DNA of 64,000 nt from Solimonas variicoloris DSM 15731 (GCF_000382285.1 NZ_KB907928.1:124001-188000); one strand, 5' to 3'. Numbered from the stretch's first letter, positions 53,426-62,879 are shown. Notes: generated by a model not told the origin, from the letters alone. Made by a program: numbers and translations.

Positions 53426-53947
53426 ATGTCCCGTTCCCTTCGTACTCCCCATTTCCTGACCCTCACCGGCGCGGCGCTGTCCGCGGTGCTCGCCTGCAGC
53501 GCCGTGCTGCCGCGCGACGCCGAGGCGCGCGAGCGCCAGCACAGCGTCTCGCGCAGCGGACCCGAAGGCCGCACGGCGCAGCGCAGTGCGCAGGTCTCGG
53601 CCCAGCCCGGCCACCGCGAGGCCGAGCGCACGCAGCAGGGCCCGAACGGCGCCACGCGCGAGGCCGAGCGCGGCTACGACGCCGCGACCGGCACCGCCTA
53701 TCGCGACGTCACGGTCACCGGCGCCAACGGCCAGACGGTGACGCGCGGCGGCCAGACCGTCGTGCAGCCGGGCAGCGTCAGCCGCTCGCGCAGCGTCACC
53801 GGCCCGCACGGCGAGACCGCCTCGCGCAGCGCCACGCGCAGCTACGACGCGCAGACCGGCGCGCGCTCGGCCGAGGTGGTGAAGACCGGCCCGAACGGCG
53901 GCAGCGTGGTGCGCGAGGTCGAGCGCACGCCGGCTTCGGCGCCGTAA
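53426..53947 (+). CDS. exported alternating-repeat protein, unrecognised
   Basis: A 173-residue exported protein with a signal sequence to about residue 34. The mature part is built of five units beginning G-P/A-x-G, at residues 45-71, 72-98, 99-125, 126-154 and 155-173. They alternate between two types: units with QPG near the middle (1, 3) and units with YDAxTG (2, 4), giving a higher-order repeat of about 54 residues. Composition is rich in Gly, Thr, Ser, Arg and Gln, and low in hydrophobics, like YD-repeat or beta-strand-turn surface proteins. No family was recognised. Confidence 0.7.
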   Translation: MSRSLRTPHFLTLTGAALSAVLACSAVLPRDAEARERQHSVSRSGPEGRTAQRSAQVSAQPGHREAERTQQGPNGATREAERGYDAATGTAYRDVTVTGANGQTVTRGGQTVVQPGSVSRSRSVTGPHGETASRSATRSYDAQTGARSAEVVKTGPNGGSVVREVERTPASAP

Positions 53948-53963
53948 GCGGCAGGCCGGTGCG

Positions 53964-54785
53964 ATGTTCGCCTCGTTCGCCGCCGGCGCGTCGCACCGGC
54001 CGCTGCTGCCCCTGCTGCTGATGCTGCTCGCGCTCGCCGAGCTGGGCTGGCTGGCCTGGCGCCGCCGCGGCGGCTACGACTGGCGCGAGAGCGCCGCGTC
54101 GGCCGCGGTGGCGTTCGGCAACGTCGGCGTGCGCGCGCTCAACGCCGCGCTGCTGGCGCCGCTGTTCGCCTGGGTCTACGCGCACCGCCTGTTCGATGCG
54201 GACCTCGGCGGGCCGTGGGCGCTGGCCGGTGTCGTGCTGCTGGTCGACTTCCTCTACTACTGGATGCATCGCAGCAGCCACCGCCTGCGCTGGCTGTGGG
54301 CCACGCACGGCGTGCATCATTCGACGACCGAACTGAACCTGTCGGCGGCGTACCGGCTCGGCTGGACCGAGCTGCTGTCCGGCGCCTGGCTGTTCCTGCT
54401 GCTGCCGGTGTGGCTCGGCGTGCCGCCGCTCGCGGTGACCGCGGCCTTCGCGCTCAGCCTCGCCTATCAGTTCGCGCTGCACAGCCGCTTGATCGGCCGG
54501 CTCGGACCGATCGAATGGGTCTTCAACACGCCGACCCATCACCGCGTCCACCACGCCTGCAACGCCGAACTGCTCGATCGCAATTTCGGCGGCATCCTGA
54601 TCATCTGGGACCGCCTGTTCGGCACCTTCGCGGCGGCACCGGCGGCGCTCGAATTGCGCTACGGTGTGCCCGGCCGGCCGCCGCGCTACCACCCGTTCGC
54701 GATTGCGTTCGGCGAGTGGCGCGCGATGTTTGCTGACTGGCGCCGTGCGCGTGGCTGGCGCGCCCGGCTGAAGGCTTTCGTATGA
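53964..54785 (+). CDS. fatty acid hydroxylase / sterol desaturase-family membrane protein
   Basis: A 273-residue polytopic membrane protein of the fatty acid hydroxylase superfamily. The di-iron His boxes are HRSSH (102-106), HGVHH (115-119) and HHRVHH (192-197), with further His at about 173. Members hydroxylate, desaturate or cleave alkyl lipids using O2 and a di-iron site; the substrate here is unknown. It begins 16 bp after the repeat protein gene and its stop overlaps the next gene (ATGA), so it heads a three-gene coupled unit. Confidence 0.85.
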   Translation: MFASFAAGASHRPLLPLLLMLLALAELGWLAWRRRGGYDWRESAASAAVAFGNVGVRALNAALLAPLFAWVYAHRLFDADLGGPWALAGVVLLVDFLYYWMHRSSHRLRWLWATHGVHHSTTELNLSAAYRLGWTELLSGAWLFLLLPVWLGVPPLAVTAAFALSLAYQFALHSRLIGRLGPIEWVFNTPTHHRVHHACNAELLDRNFGGILIIWDRLFGTFAAAPAALELRYGVPGRPPRYHPFAIAFGEWRAMFADWRRARGWRARLKAFV

Positions 54786-55027
54786 ACGCATTCGCGTCCG
54801 CTGCCGTGCAGATCCTGCTCGGGCCGATCTGCGCCGCCGTCGTCGCCTGGTGGCTGCATCGCCGCCGCCGGCAGCGCCGCCGTGCGCGCTCACGCGCGCG
54901 GCGCTGGGCGGCGCCGCTGTCGCTGCTGGCGCTGGCCGCCTGCGAGAGCACCGCCGCGCAGCGCGATCTTGGCGACTGGAGCGATGGCGTGCCGGTGCAT
55001 CCGCTCGCCGTCACCGACGCGCCATGA
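54782..55027 (+). CDS. 81-residue Arg-rich membrane protein, unrecognised
   Basis: A small protein with an N-terminal hydrophobic helix (about 8-25), a dense basic linker (11 Arg in the 16 residues around positions 26-42), and a second hydrophobic segment (about 43-55) ending in a short C-terminal tail. The positive-inside rule puts the linker in the cytoplasm, so both ends would face the periplasm. It is coupled at both ends by ATGA overlaps: with the hydroxylase upstream and the hydrolase downstream. This conserved-operon layout makes a real gene more likely than chance, but no family is known. Confidence 0.55.
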   Translation: MNAFASAAVQILLGPICAAVVAWWLHRRRRQRRRARSRARRWAAPLSLLALAACESTAAQRDLGDWSDGVPVHPLAVTDAP

Positions 55028-55863
55028 GACGCGGCCTGCGCCGCGCCGCGCTGCTGCTGCTCGCCGTCGTGTTGCCGGCCTGCGCGGTGACCGCGGACGG
55101 CGAGGGGCGCGTCGAGCGCGAGCTGCGCTACACGCCGCCGGACTGGCCGCAGGCCCTGACGCTCGATGTCTACGAACCCGTCGGCGACGGGCCGTTCCCG
55201 GCGGTGCTGCTCATTCACGGCGGCGCCTGGCAGCGCGGCTCGCGCGCGCACATGGCGCCGGTCGCGCGCCAGCTCGCCGCGCACGGCTATGTCGCCGTCA
55301 ATGTCGACTACCGGCTGGCACCCGCGTATCGCTTTCCGGCGCCGCTGCAGGATTTGCAGCAGGCGCTGCGCTGGACGCAGGCGAATGCGGCGCGCTACCG
55401 CATCGATCCGCAGCGTCTCGCGGCCTGGGGCTACTCGGCCGGCGCCAATCTGGCCGCCTTGCTCGGCGGCATCGGCACCGCGCCGCCGTACGGCGCGGCG
55501 TCGGTGCGGCTGCGCGCGGTCGTCGCCGGCGGCACGCCGGCGGATCTGACGCGCTTCCCCGACAACCGCATGGTCGAGGCCTATCTCGGCGCGCCGTGCT
55601 CGCAGGCGGCGGCGCTGTGCCGCGCGGCATCGCCGGCGCTGCAGGTCGACGCGCAGGATCCGCCGGTCTTCCTCTACCACGGCAGCGGCGACCGTCTGGT
55701 GCCGATCGCGCAGGCGCAGACCTACCGGCAAGCGCTCGATGCCGCCGGCGTGCCGAACGCGCTGTTCGTGGTGTCCGGCGCCGGCCATATCGGCGCGGTG
55801 CGGCATGGCGACGAGGCGGTGCGCGCGGCGCTCGAGTTCCTCGGCCGCCACCTGCGCGGCTGA
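55024..55863 (+). CDS. alpha/beta-hydrolase lipoprotein (carboxylesterase-like)
   Basis: A 279-residue serine hydrolase with a signal peptide and lipobox LPAC (Cys20). The oxyanion hole is HGGAW (65-69), the nucleophile is S138 in GYSAG, and the Asp (HGSGDRLVP) and His (GAGHIG) complete the triad in the order seen in hormone-sensitive-lipase/esterase-D types. It is probably an esterase anchored in the envelope. The ATG overlaps the preceding small gene's stop. Acting with the hydroxylase of the same operon on a lipid is a reasonable inference, but it remains unproven. Confidence 0.85.
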   Translation: MRRGLRRAALLLLAVVLPACAVTADGEGRVERELRYTPPDWPQALTLDVYEPVGDGPFPAVLLIHGGAWQRGSRAHMAPVARQLAAHGYVAVNVDYRLAPAYRFPAPLQDLQQALRWTQANAARYRIDPQRLAAWGYSAGANLAALLGGIGTAPPYGAASVRLRAVVAGGTPADLTRFPDNRMVEAYLGAPCSQAAALCRAASPALQVDAQDPPVFLYHGSGDRLVPIAQAQTYRQALDAAGVPNALFVVSGAGHIGAVRHGDEAVRAALEFLGRHLRG

Positions 55864-55877
55864 ACGCGCGACCGCCT

Positions 55878-56096
55878 TCAGTCCGGCGTGCCGGGCGCGT
55901 CGGCGTCCGCCGGCGCGTCGCCTGGTTCGCGGTGCAGCTGATCGAGGCGTTTGCGCGCGTCCTCGGCGCGCGCCGCATCGAGCGTCTTCTCGGCCTTGCT
56001 GCGGCCGAAGCGCACGCGATTCTCGGCCGCCTGCCGCTCGGCTTCGGCGCGCGCCTTCTTCTTGCGCGCCTTGTTGAAGTTGATGATCTCGGCCAT
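55878..56096 (-). CDS. DUF4169 family small basic protein
   Basis: A 72-residue protein starting MAEIINFNKARKKKARAE with a charged, helical body and an acidic Pro-rich tail. The opening motif and length match the DUF4169 family found in proteobacteria, function unknown. ATG 56096 opens the family motif directly. It lies between convergent and divergent neighbours, so it is a single-gene unit. Confidence 0.7.
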   Translation of the reverse strand: MAEIINFNKARKKKARAEAERQAAENRVRFGRSKAEKTLDAARAEDARKRLDQLHREPGDAPADADAPGTPD

Positions 56097-56273
56097 CGCA
56101 CGCTCGCCGCGGGGGAACGTGCCGAGCATAGCCAAAGACGCCGCCGGCGGCTCGTGCGGCGTCCTACGCGCCCCGTCCGCCGTGGCTGACATCGGTGTCG
56201 GGGGCGCCCGCGATGGCGGCGTGCCGCGGCGCGGCAAGAATGCGCCCGGGCCTTCACTTTCCTGCGCGCCGCC

Positions 56274-56561
56274 ATGATCGACCCGCATACCGCCGACACT
56301 TCCAGCCGCCCGGCCAGCCAGTGGCCGATCGGTATCCGCCTGCGCTTCCGCCCGGATGCGAGCCTGAATCCGCAGTACGAGCATTTGCGCGGCAAGCCGC
56401 TGCTGGTGCTATCGCGCCTGCAACTGCTCGGTCCCAACGAACAGGGCTGCTATTCCTGGCGCCAGCAGATTCTCTCGCTGAGCACCGGTCGCGTCGGTTG
56501 GGCGCGCCCCGAGCAGCTGACGCTGCCGATCGACGATCCCGCCGAGGACGACGGCTTCTGA
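56274..56561 (+). CDS. small conserved-looking protein, unrecognised
   Basis: A 95-residue soluble protein without signal peptide, rich in aromatic and Arg residues, with RLRFRPDASLNPQYEHL and an acidic C-terminal tail PAEDDGF. I do not recognise a family. The ATG at 56274 lies in a suitable position. It shares its upstream region with the divergent DUF4169 gene (177 bp) and is followed after 82 bp by another small gene. Confidence 0.5.
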   Translation: MIDPHTADTSSRPASQWPIGIRLRFRPDASLNPQYEHLRGKPLLVLSRLQLLGPNEQGCYSWRQQILSLSTGRVGWARPEQLTLPIDDPAEDDGF

Positions 56562-56643
56562 GGTCTGGCGAGGCCGCCGCGCGGCGAGGCGGTCGGAACC
56601 GATGGTAGGCTTCGCGTTCCCCCATCGGTTTTCGAGCAAGAGC

Positions 56644-56913
56644 ATGAATGAAGGTCTCTTCCGTCTGCAGACGTCCGCGCAGCTGGCCGTGCTGACCGAC
56701 GCCGTCGCCCTGCTGCTGGCGGACCACAGCGTCAGTGCCGGCGTGCCGCTGTCGCGCCTGCACGAGGGCATGGTCGGCTATCTGGCCGACGCGGTCCGGG
56801 CCCGGGCCGGCAACGACGCCGAAGCGACGCTCGGCCTCGAAGGCATGCTCGAGGAAGCCGCCGACGATCTGTTCTCGCGCGCCGCGCGCATGCTGGCCGA
56901 AGCCGCGAACTGA
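56644..56913 (+). CDS. small helical protein, unrecognised
   Basis: An 89-residue soluble, helical and acidic protein starting [20 protein letters not shown], with no signal peptide and no known domain. The ATG at 56644 is preferred over an in-frame upstream start at 56602, which would add an unsupported leader. The protein could be a small regulator or accessory factor, but no function can be assigned. Confidence 0.5.
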   Translation: MNEGLFRLQTSAQLAVLTDAVALLLADHSVSAGVPLSRLHEGMVGYLADAVRARAGNDAEATLGLEGMLEEAADDLFSRAARMLAEAAN

Positions 56914-57058
56914 ACCGATGCGCGCGCCGGCCCGGCACGTGCGCGGCCTGCGGGCGGCGGGGCTGCCGCCGCGCGCCATGAGCACGCGCTGCGCGCCCGT
57001 TCGCGGCGGTGCCGGCCGTCTGCCAGCCGTTTTCCGGTGGTGGTGCGGGCCGCGCTTG

Positions 57059-58381
57059 ATGCGGGCCGCGCTGGCGCCCGTTCTTTGCGCCGCGCTGTCC
57101 GCCTGCGGCGGCCCGGCGCGGCTGTCGGTCGAGCAGGGCACGGGGCCCGATCCGCAGCTGCCGGCGCCGGAAAAAGCCCTGCTGCCGGTCGTCAACATCG
57201 CGCCCGCGATCGGCTGGCCGGCGGGCGGCAAGCCGACCGCGGCGCCGGGACTCGCGGTGCGTGCTTTCGCCGACGGCCTGGACCATCCGCGCTGGCTGTA
57301 CGTGCTGCCGAACGGCGACGTGCTGGTTGCCGAGACCAATGCGCCGCCCAAGCCCGAGGACGATGCCGGCCTGCGCGGCTGGGTGGCGAAACAGATCATG
57401 AAGAAGGCCGGCGCCGGCGTGGCTAGCGCCAATCGCATCACCTTGCTGCGCGACAGCGACGGCGACGGCGTCGCCGACCAGCGCAGCGTGTTCCTGCAGG
57501 GCCTGCAGTCGCCGTTCGGCATGGCGCGGGTCGGCGACACGCTCTACGTCGCCAACACCGACGCGGTGCTGAGCTTCCCGTACGAGAACGGCCAGACGCG
57601 GATCGCGGCGGCCGGCACCAAGCTCGTCGATCTGCCGGCCGGACCGCGCAACCATCACTGGACCAAGAACCTCATCGCCAGCCGCGACGGGCGCCGGCTG
57701 TACGTGACGGTCGGCTCGAACAGCAACGTGGCCGAGAACGGCGTCGAGGCGGAAGCCGGCCGCGCGGCGATCTGGGAAGTCGACCTCGGCAGCGGCGAGG
57801 CGCGCGTCTTCGCGTCCGGCCTGCGCAATCCGAACGGCATGGCCTTGGAGCCGGACAGCGGCGAGCTGTGGACGGTGGTCAACGAACGCGACGAGATCGG
57901 TTCGGACCTCGTGCCGGACTACCTGACGTCGGTGCGCGACGGCGGCTTCTACGGCTGGCCGTACAGCTATTACGGCCAGCATGTCGATGCGCGCGTGCAG
58001 CCGCAGAAGCCGGCGCTGGTCGCCCAGGCGCTCGTGCCCGATTACGCGCTCGGCCCGCACACCGCCTCGCTCGGACTGGCCAGCGCGCGCGGCAACCGGC
58101 TGCCCCCGGCGTACGCCAACGGCATGTTCATCGGCCAGCACGGTTCGTGGAACCGCAGGCCGCTGAGCGGCTACCAGGTGATCTTCGTGCCGTTCGCCGA
58201 CGGTCAGCCGCGCGGCCTGCCGCGCGACGTACTCGGCGGCTTCGTCAGCGCCGACGGCAAGGCCTATGGCCGTCCGGTCGGCGTCGCCCTCGATGCGCGC
58301 GGCGCGCTGCTGGTCGCCGACGACGTCGGCAACACGATCTGGCGCGTCAGCGCCGCATCGCCCTCGGCTGCATCGCCCTGA
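57059..58381 (+). CDS. PQQ-type sorbosone/glucose dehydrogenase-like beta-propeller lipoprotein
   Basis: A 440-residue exported protein with lipobox LSAC (Cys16). The mature part is a six-bladed propeller with repeated segments such as [27 protein letters not shown] and [19 protein letters not shown]. It matches the sorbosone dehydrogenase/soluble glucose dehydrogenase group, in which PQQ and Ca2+ usually serve as cofactors. No PQQ-synthesis genes are adjacent, and catalytic residues were not verified. An in-frame upstream start near 56919 would add about 45 unsupported residues. Confidence 0.8.
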   Translation: MRAALAPVLCAALSACGGPARLSVEQGTGPDPQLPAPEKALLPVVNIAPAIGWPAGGKPTAAPGLAVRAFADGLDHPRWLYVLPNGDVLVAETNAPPKPEDDAGLRGWVAKQIMKKAGAGVASANRITLLRDSDGDGVADQRSVFLQGLQSPFGMARVGDTLYVANTDAVLSFPYENGQTRIAAAGTKLVDLPAGPRNHHWTKNLIASRDGRRLYVTVGSNSNVAENGVEAEAGRAAIWEVDLGSGEARVFASGLRNPNGMALEPDSGELWTVVNERDEIGSDLVPDYLTSVRDGGFYGWPYSYYGQHVDARVQPQKPALVAQALVPDYALGPHTASLGLASARGNRLPPAYANGMFIGQHGSWNRRPLSGYQVIFVPFADGQPRGLPRDVLGGFVSADGKAYGRPVGVALDARGALLVADDVGNTIWRVSAASPSAASP

Positions 58382-58445
58382 ACGCGCCGCGCGAGGCCGC
58401 GAACAGAAAGACGGTCCTCGCGATCTGCTTCTGCGTGGCGCCGCG

Positions 58446-59690
58446 CTACGGGGCGGTCGCGGCGGCGTCGACTGCCGACTGCAGCACGCGGCCGACGCGC
58501 GAGCGCTGCGGATGGTCGCCGACCGGGATGCTCGCGATCTTCTGCTCGCTCGCGTAGTCGATGACGGCGATCGCGTCGTCGCCGGACATCGACACGAAGC
58601 AGCGCGTGCCGTCGCCGCTGTTGGTCGCCCAGTACGGCTTCGAGCCGCTGGCGACGATCTTGTACGCGAAGGTCTCGCGCGAGACGACGGCGACGTAGTC
58701 GTCCATCGTGCCGGCCACGCAGAGCTTGGTGCCCTGCGGATTCATCGCCAGGCCGTGATGCGCGCTGTCGAGCAGGTACTGCGAGCGCGGCACGTCGGGA
58801 ATCGCGTTCGGCAGTTGCGCGACGCGCAGGATGCGGTCCTGCGCGAGGTCGTATTCGACGAAGCCGTGGAAGAACGAGAGCTGGAAGTAGAACAGGTTCT
58901 CGTCCGGCGCGATCGCCATCGGCCGCACTGCCGCGCTCATGTCCGGATAGCCGGCTTCGGCGAGTTTCTCGCCGATGTCGACCTTGTGCGTCACTTCCAG
59001 CGTGCCGGCATCGACGACCTCGAACACGCGCTCGCCCTTGGTGGTGTCGAAGACCGGCGCGTCGGTCGGCGTGAACACGGTGCCGATGCTGGCGTGGAAG
59101 ATCCGCGAGCCGTCCTTCGAGTAGTTGTTCTCGTGCGGCTGGTCGCCGGACGCGAAGCTGCCGACGATCGTGCCGGTCGCGGTATCGATCACGTGGACCT
59201 GCTTCGAGGTCGAGGCCGAGACGGCGAGGCGCTTGCCGTCCGGCGAGATCGCCATGTGATCCGAGCGGTAGCCTTCGACCGGCGTGCGCCAGACGATCTG
59301 CCGCGTCGTCAGGTCGAAGGCGACAACGTCGGCGAAGCTCGGCCGCGACACGTACAGGTAGCGGCCGTCCGGCGAGGTGAAACTGTCGTCGACGAACTGG
59401 TCGTGGCCTTCGCCGATCAGCTGGCGCACGCCGAGGAACAGGGCGAGGCGCAGCGGGTTGCGGGTGATCTCCGCCATGCGCTCATCCTGGTCCGGGATGA
59501 TGTCGAGGCGCAGCAGGCGCTCGTAGCTGCGGGTGTCGATGAAGTCGGCGGTGCCGTCCCAGTTGTTGCTGACGACGAGCACTTCACGCGTCTTGCCGGC
59601 GGCGGCGCCGGCGCTGTCCGAGCCGCCGCAGGCGGCGAGCGCCAGAACGGAAATGCCGCCCGCGAACAGGCGCTTGAGTGTGCTCATCAT
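58446..59690 (-). CDS. YncE-type beta-propeller lipoprotein
   Basis: A roughly 414-residue exported lipoprotein with lipobox ALAAC shortly after the start. The body is a repetitive beta-propeller with YVSRPSFADVVAFDLTT, SASTSKQVHVIDTATGTIVG and FVSMSGDDAIAVIDYAS units, typical of YncE/cytochrome-D1-like propellers. The role is unknown; such proteins often act as binding scaffolds or sensors. Two adjacent ATGs (59690 and 59687) are equally possible. It converges on the sorbosone dehydrogenase-like gene. Confidence 0.75.
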   Translation of the reverse strand: MMSTLKRLFAGGISVLALAACGGSDSAGAAAGKTREVLVVSNNWDGTADFIDTRSYERLLRLDIIPDQDERMAEITRNPLRLALFLGVRQLIGEGHDQFVDDSFTSPDGRYLYVSRPSFADVVAFDLTTRQIVWRTPVEGYRSDHMAISPDGKRLAVSASTSKQVHVIDTATGTIVGSFASGDQPHENNYSKDGSRIFHASIGTVFTPTDAPVFDTTKGERVFEVVDAGTLEVTHKVDIGEKLAEAGYPDMSAAVRPMAIAPDENLFYFQLSFFHGFVEYDLAQDRILRVAQLPNAIPDVPRSQYLLDSAHHGLAMNPQGTKLCVAGTMDDYVAVVSRETFAYKIVASGSKPYWATNSGDGTRCFVSMSGDDAIAVIDYASEQKIASIPVGDHPQRSRVGRVLQSAVDAAATAP

Positions 59691-59871
59691 GGGCTTTTCC
59701 CCGTATCGGTTTTGTAATGCCGACATCGTAGGCATGCAGGAGCATCACGCTGCTAGTAAATAGTGCCCCTGCGCGTCGGCGGTCGGGGTGCGGACAGCGG
59801 CGCGCAAGCTCCGGATGTCGGCGTCGGGTGCGAGGGCGCAGGCTGGCGTCTCCCTGCTACTGGAGTCCGCC

Positions 59872-60339
59872 GTGTCCTTTCGCATCACCGGCCTGCCGGC
59901 CGCCCTCTTCCGTCCGCTCTACGGCCTGTCCGACGCGGCGCTGCTCGCGCGCGGTGTGCGGCGCTGCGTCGCCGATCGCCAGCCCGGCTTTCCCGATCGC
60001 ATCGAGCTGCGCGACGCCGCGCCGGGCGAGACGCTGCTGCTGCTCAACTTCATGCACCAGCCCGCCGCCAATCCGTATCGCGCCAGCCATGCGATCTTCG
60101 TGAGCGAAGGCGCCGAGTGCACCTGGGATCGCATCGACGAAGTGCCGGCGCTGCTGCGCTCGAGGCTGCTGTCGGTACGGGCCTTCGATGCCGACGATCT
60201 GATGATCGACGCCGACGTCGTCGACGGCGCCGCGCTGGAGACGCTGATCGAGCGCAGCTTCGCCGATCGGCGCGCAGCCTATCTGCACCTGCACTACGCC
60301 AGACGCGGCTGCTACGCGGCGCGCGTCGAGCGCGCCTGA
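59872..60339 (+). CDS. DUF1203 family protein
   Basis: A 155-residue soluble protein beginning with a VSFRITGLP segment, with LLLNFMHQPAANPYRASHAIFVSE in the middle and HLHYARRGCYAARV at the end, which are the marks of DUF1203. Function is unknown. GTG 59872 is preferred: it starts the family sequence and has GGAG at 59862-59865. An earlier in-frame start at 59788 adds about 28 unconserved residues. Confidence 0.75.
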   Translation: MSFRITGLPAALFRPLYGLSDAALLARGVRRCVADRQPGFPDRIELRDAAPGETLLLLNFMHQPAANPYRASHAIFVSEGAECTWDRIDEVPALLRSRLLSVRAFDADDLMIDADVVDGAALETLIERSFADRRAAYLHLHYARRGCYAARVERA

Positions 60340-60415
60340 GCGCGTCAGCGCGTGCGGACCTCCGGTCCGGCGGTCCAGGCGCTGCCGGATTCCGGCCGCG
60401 CGCCGTTCGCGTCCT

Positions 60416-61687
60416 TCAGTGCGCCATCGGCACGTTGGGCGCCGACGGCATGGCCGGCGCGGTGGTCGACGATACCGGGCAGCCGGGGAGGTCGCCCGGC
60501 TGTGGTTCGCGCGCAGTGATGGCGTCCTGATAGGTGTCGCCGAAGCTCTTCCACAGCTGGTCGGCCTCGCCGCAGCGCGCGGCGAAGTCGAACAGCGCTT
60601 TCATGTGTTCCGGCTTGAAATCGAGGGCGCCGCCGAAGCGGAAGGCGTTCGGGATCGCGGTCAGCTTGAAGTCCATGCCGTAGTGCCGCGCCGTCGCGAA
60701 GGCCAGGCCCAGCGCCGCGCGCGTGCCGTGGGTGAGACTGACGTCGAAGCCGCGCACCAGGATCTTGCGCGCGCCGATGCGCGTGGTGCCCGGTTCGCGG
60801 CTGAGCTGGCCGTTGACCAGCGCGTAGACGCGCACGTCGCCGACGCGCGGCACGCCATCGGCGACCAGCGAGGCGATCTCCGGGCCGATGAACAGCGGCA
60901 CCGAAGCGCCGCCGTCGACATGCATCTCGTCGTAGGTCTCGCCGTTCTCGCTGACGCGGATCATCACCGGCGGGAACACCACCGGAATGCTCGCCGAGGC
61001 GACCAGCACGTTGCGGAACAGCAGGCGCGCGTCCGAGCCGCCGCGCGCGGCGATTGCGCCCATGTCCCAGATCACCGCCTCGCCCTTGTCGAGGTCGGTG
61101 GTCTCGATCAGCAGCATGCGGCCGCGCTGGTACTCGTGGGCGACGGCGAGCAGCAGCTGGTCGGTGACGAAGCGGTCGACGAGATCGATCAGCGGCTGGC
61201 CGCGGTACATCGCCGGCTGGCCGAGCATCAGGCCGGTGAGGTCGCGTTGCAGCAGATCGCTGCTGCTGTCGCCGGTCAGCGCCTCGGTCAGCTGCGCGTC
61301 CCAGGCCGGGCCGAGGTAGGCGAGCGGCGCGATCAGCGCGCCGACGCTGACGCCGGTGACGAGCTGGAATTCCGGCCGCCGGCCGCTGCGGCTCCAGCCG
61401 ACCAGCGCGCCGGCGCCGAACGCGCCGCCGGCGCCGCCGCCGGACAGCGCGAGGATGTTGATCGGGCCGTCGCCGGCGGCCGCTTTCATCCGTTGCAGGT
61501 TCTGCGCCGAGTGCTGGCGGAAGCCGTCCGGGCTGTCGTAGGCGAAGCGCACCGGCGCGTCGAATCCGAGCGGCAGCGCGGTGCTGAGCTTGCCGGGCGG
61601 TGCCGGCAGGCGCTCGATCGAAACGCAGCCGGCGAGCAGCACGAGGCTCGCGGTCGTCAGCAGGGCGGGGAGGCGGCGTCGGTCCAT
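60416..61687 (-). CDS. patatin-like phospholipase lipoprotein
   Basis: A 423-residue exported phospholipase with lipobox LLAGC (Cys21). The oxyanion-hole stretch SGGGAGGAFGAGAL, the nucleophile S114 in GVSVG, and the dyad Asp in HVDGG (D258) give the full Ser-Asp catalytic dyad of the patatin family, which cleaves acyl chains from phospholipids. Location as a lipoprotein would put the activity at the envelope. Upstream in-frame codons to 61957 are not family sequence, so ATG 61687 is used. No secretion genes are adjacent. Confidence 0.87.
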   Translation of the reverse strand: MDRRRLPALLTTASLVLLAGCVSIERLPAPPGKLSTALPLGFDAPVRFAYDSPDGFRQHSAQNLQRMKAAAGDGPINILALSGGGAGGAFGAGALVGWSRSGRRPEFQLVTGVSVGALIAPLAYLGPAWDAQLTEALTGDSSSDLLQRDLTGLMLGQPAMYRGQPLIDLVDRFVTDQLLLAVAHEYQRGRMLLIETTDLDKGEAVIWDMGAIAARGGSDARLLFRNVLVASASIPVVFPPVMIRVSENGETYDEMHVDGGASVPLFIGPEIASLVADGVPRVGDVRVYALVNGQLSREPGTTRIGARKILVRGFDVSLTHGTRAALGLAFATARHYGMDFKLTAIPNAFRFGGALDFKPEHMKALFDFAARCGEADQLWKSFGDTYQDAITAREPQPGDLPGCPVSSTTAPAMPSAPNVPMAH

Positions 61688-61832
61688 GGCAGGCCGTGTA
61701 AGCGGGAAAGGCCCGCGCACACTACCGAGTTTCGACGGCGCGAAAAAGGCTGCGCGTCGCGTGCGGTGCCGGCGGGCGCGAGTCGCGAGCGGTGATACGC
61801 TCGCGCCCCTCGTATCGCCATCCGCCATTGCC

Positions 61833-62390
61833 GTGAAGATTCTGCTGACGCCGTTCGCGCAGGCACGCCTGTTCCCGAAGTCCGGTCGCGCCAATACCCT
61901 CCAGGACACGACGCCGGAAGATTTCGAGCGCCATCTCAACGAACATGCGCCGTTCAAGGTGCTCGACGGCTACGCGCCGTTCTGCAAGCTGCACGTGCAT
62001 CGCAACTGGACCTCGACGCGCTGCCTGACGGTGCCGATCACCGACGACAACCGCCACCTGCTGCGCTCCGCCTACGAGGCGCGCACCAAGCGCGAGCTGC
62101 CGGTGCTGGTGCGCTGGTTCGAAGGCCTGGAGGCGCCGGTCGCGAGCTACCTGGTCGTGATCCTCTACAGCCGCGAGCAGATGGCGCGCGAGGGCACGCC
62201 GATCGACGCCGACTGGGGCGTGGTCGGCTGTCTGGCGACGGCCGCGCCCGAGGAGATTCCGATGGCGCCGATCACGATGATGCGCAACGCCCTCGGCGTC
62301 GACGAAGGCGGCTCCGGCGTGCCGCTCGACCGCGAGGCCTATCGGCGCAGCGTCGAGTTCTGGGAGCGCAACGCCAACTGGCGGCCGTGA
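61833..62390 (+). CDS. DUF3228 family protein
   Basis: A 185-residue soluble protein whose sequence MKILLTPFAQARLFPKSG, HVHRNWTSTRC, LPVLVRWFEGLEAP and DADWGVVGCLAT follows the DUF3228 family pattern. Function is unknown. The start is a GTG at 61833. It is divergent from the patatin gene and followed by the truncated haemoglobin gene about 108 bp downstream. Confidence 0.75.
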   Translation: MKILLTPFAQARLFPKSGRANTLQDTTPEDFERHLNEHAPFKVLDGYAPFCKLHVHRNWTSTRCLTVPITDDNRHLLRSAYEARTKRELPVLVRWFEGLEAPVASYLVVILYSREQMAREGTPIDADWGVVGCLATAAPEEIPMAPITMMRNALGVDEGGSGVPLDREAYRRSVEFWERNANWRP

Positions 62391-62498
62391 CGCACGGGCG
62401 CTAGCGCGGATCGCCGCGGCGCGACATGACGCGGGTCATGGTGCGCGGCGGCCGTGCTGCCGAGACTCGTGCGCCCGAAGCCACGAGAGCGAATGCCG

Positions 62499-62879
62499 AT
62501 GAGCGATCCCACGCCCTATGACCTGATCGGCGGCGAGAGCGGCGTGCGCGCCCTCGCGGTCGCGTTCTATGACGCCATGGATCGTCTGCCGGAAGCGGCG
62601 ACGATCCGCGCCATGCACGGCGAATCGCTCGACGGCATCAAGCAGAAGCTGTTCGAGTTCCTGTCCGGCTGGCTCGGCGGCCCGCGGCTCTACTTCCAGA
62701 AATACGGCCACGTCTGCATCGGCAGCGCGCATGGCCCGTATCCGATCGGCGAGGCCGAGCGCGACCAGTGGCTGCGCTGCATGGACATCGCGCTCGACGA
62801 GATCGGCGCCAGCGACGAGGTTCGCAACATTCTGCACGCGCCGATGTTCCGCATGGCCAACGCCATGCGCGATCGCTGA
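62499..62879 (+). CDS. group II truncated haemoglobin
   Basis: A 126-residue globin with a 2-on-2 fold. The signature residues of group II are in place: proximal His78 in GSAHGPYPIG, B10 Tyr24 and G8 Trp91 (RDQWLRCMD). A GGPRLYFQKYG segment precedes the F helix. Such proteins bind O2 or NO and are linked to oxygen or nitrosative stress. An ATG at 62493 is an alternative start with two extra residues. It converges on the serine hydrolase gene at the right edge. Confidence 0.88.
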   Translation: MSDPTPYDLIGGESGVRALAVAFYDAMDRLPEAATIRAMHGESLDGIKQKLFEFLSGWLGGPRLYFQKYGHVCIGSAHGPYPIGEAERDQWLRCMDIALDEIGASDEVRNILHAPMFRMANAMRDR

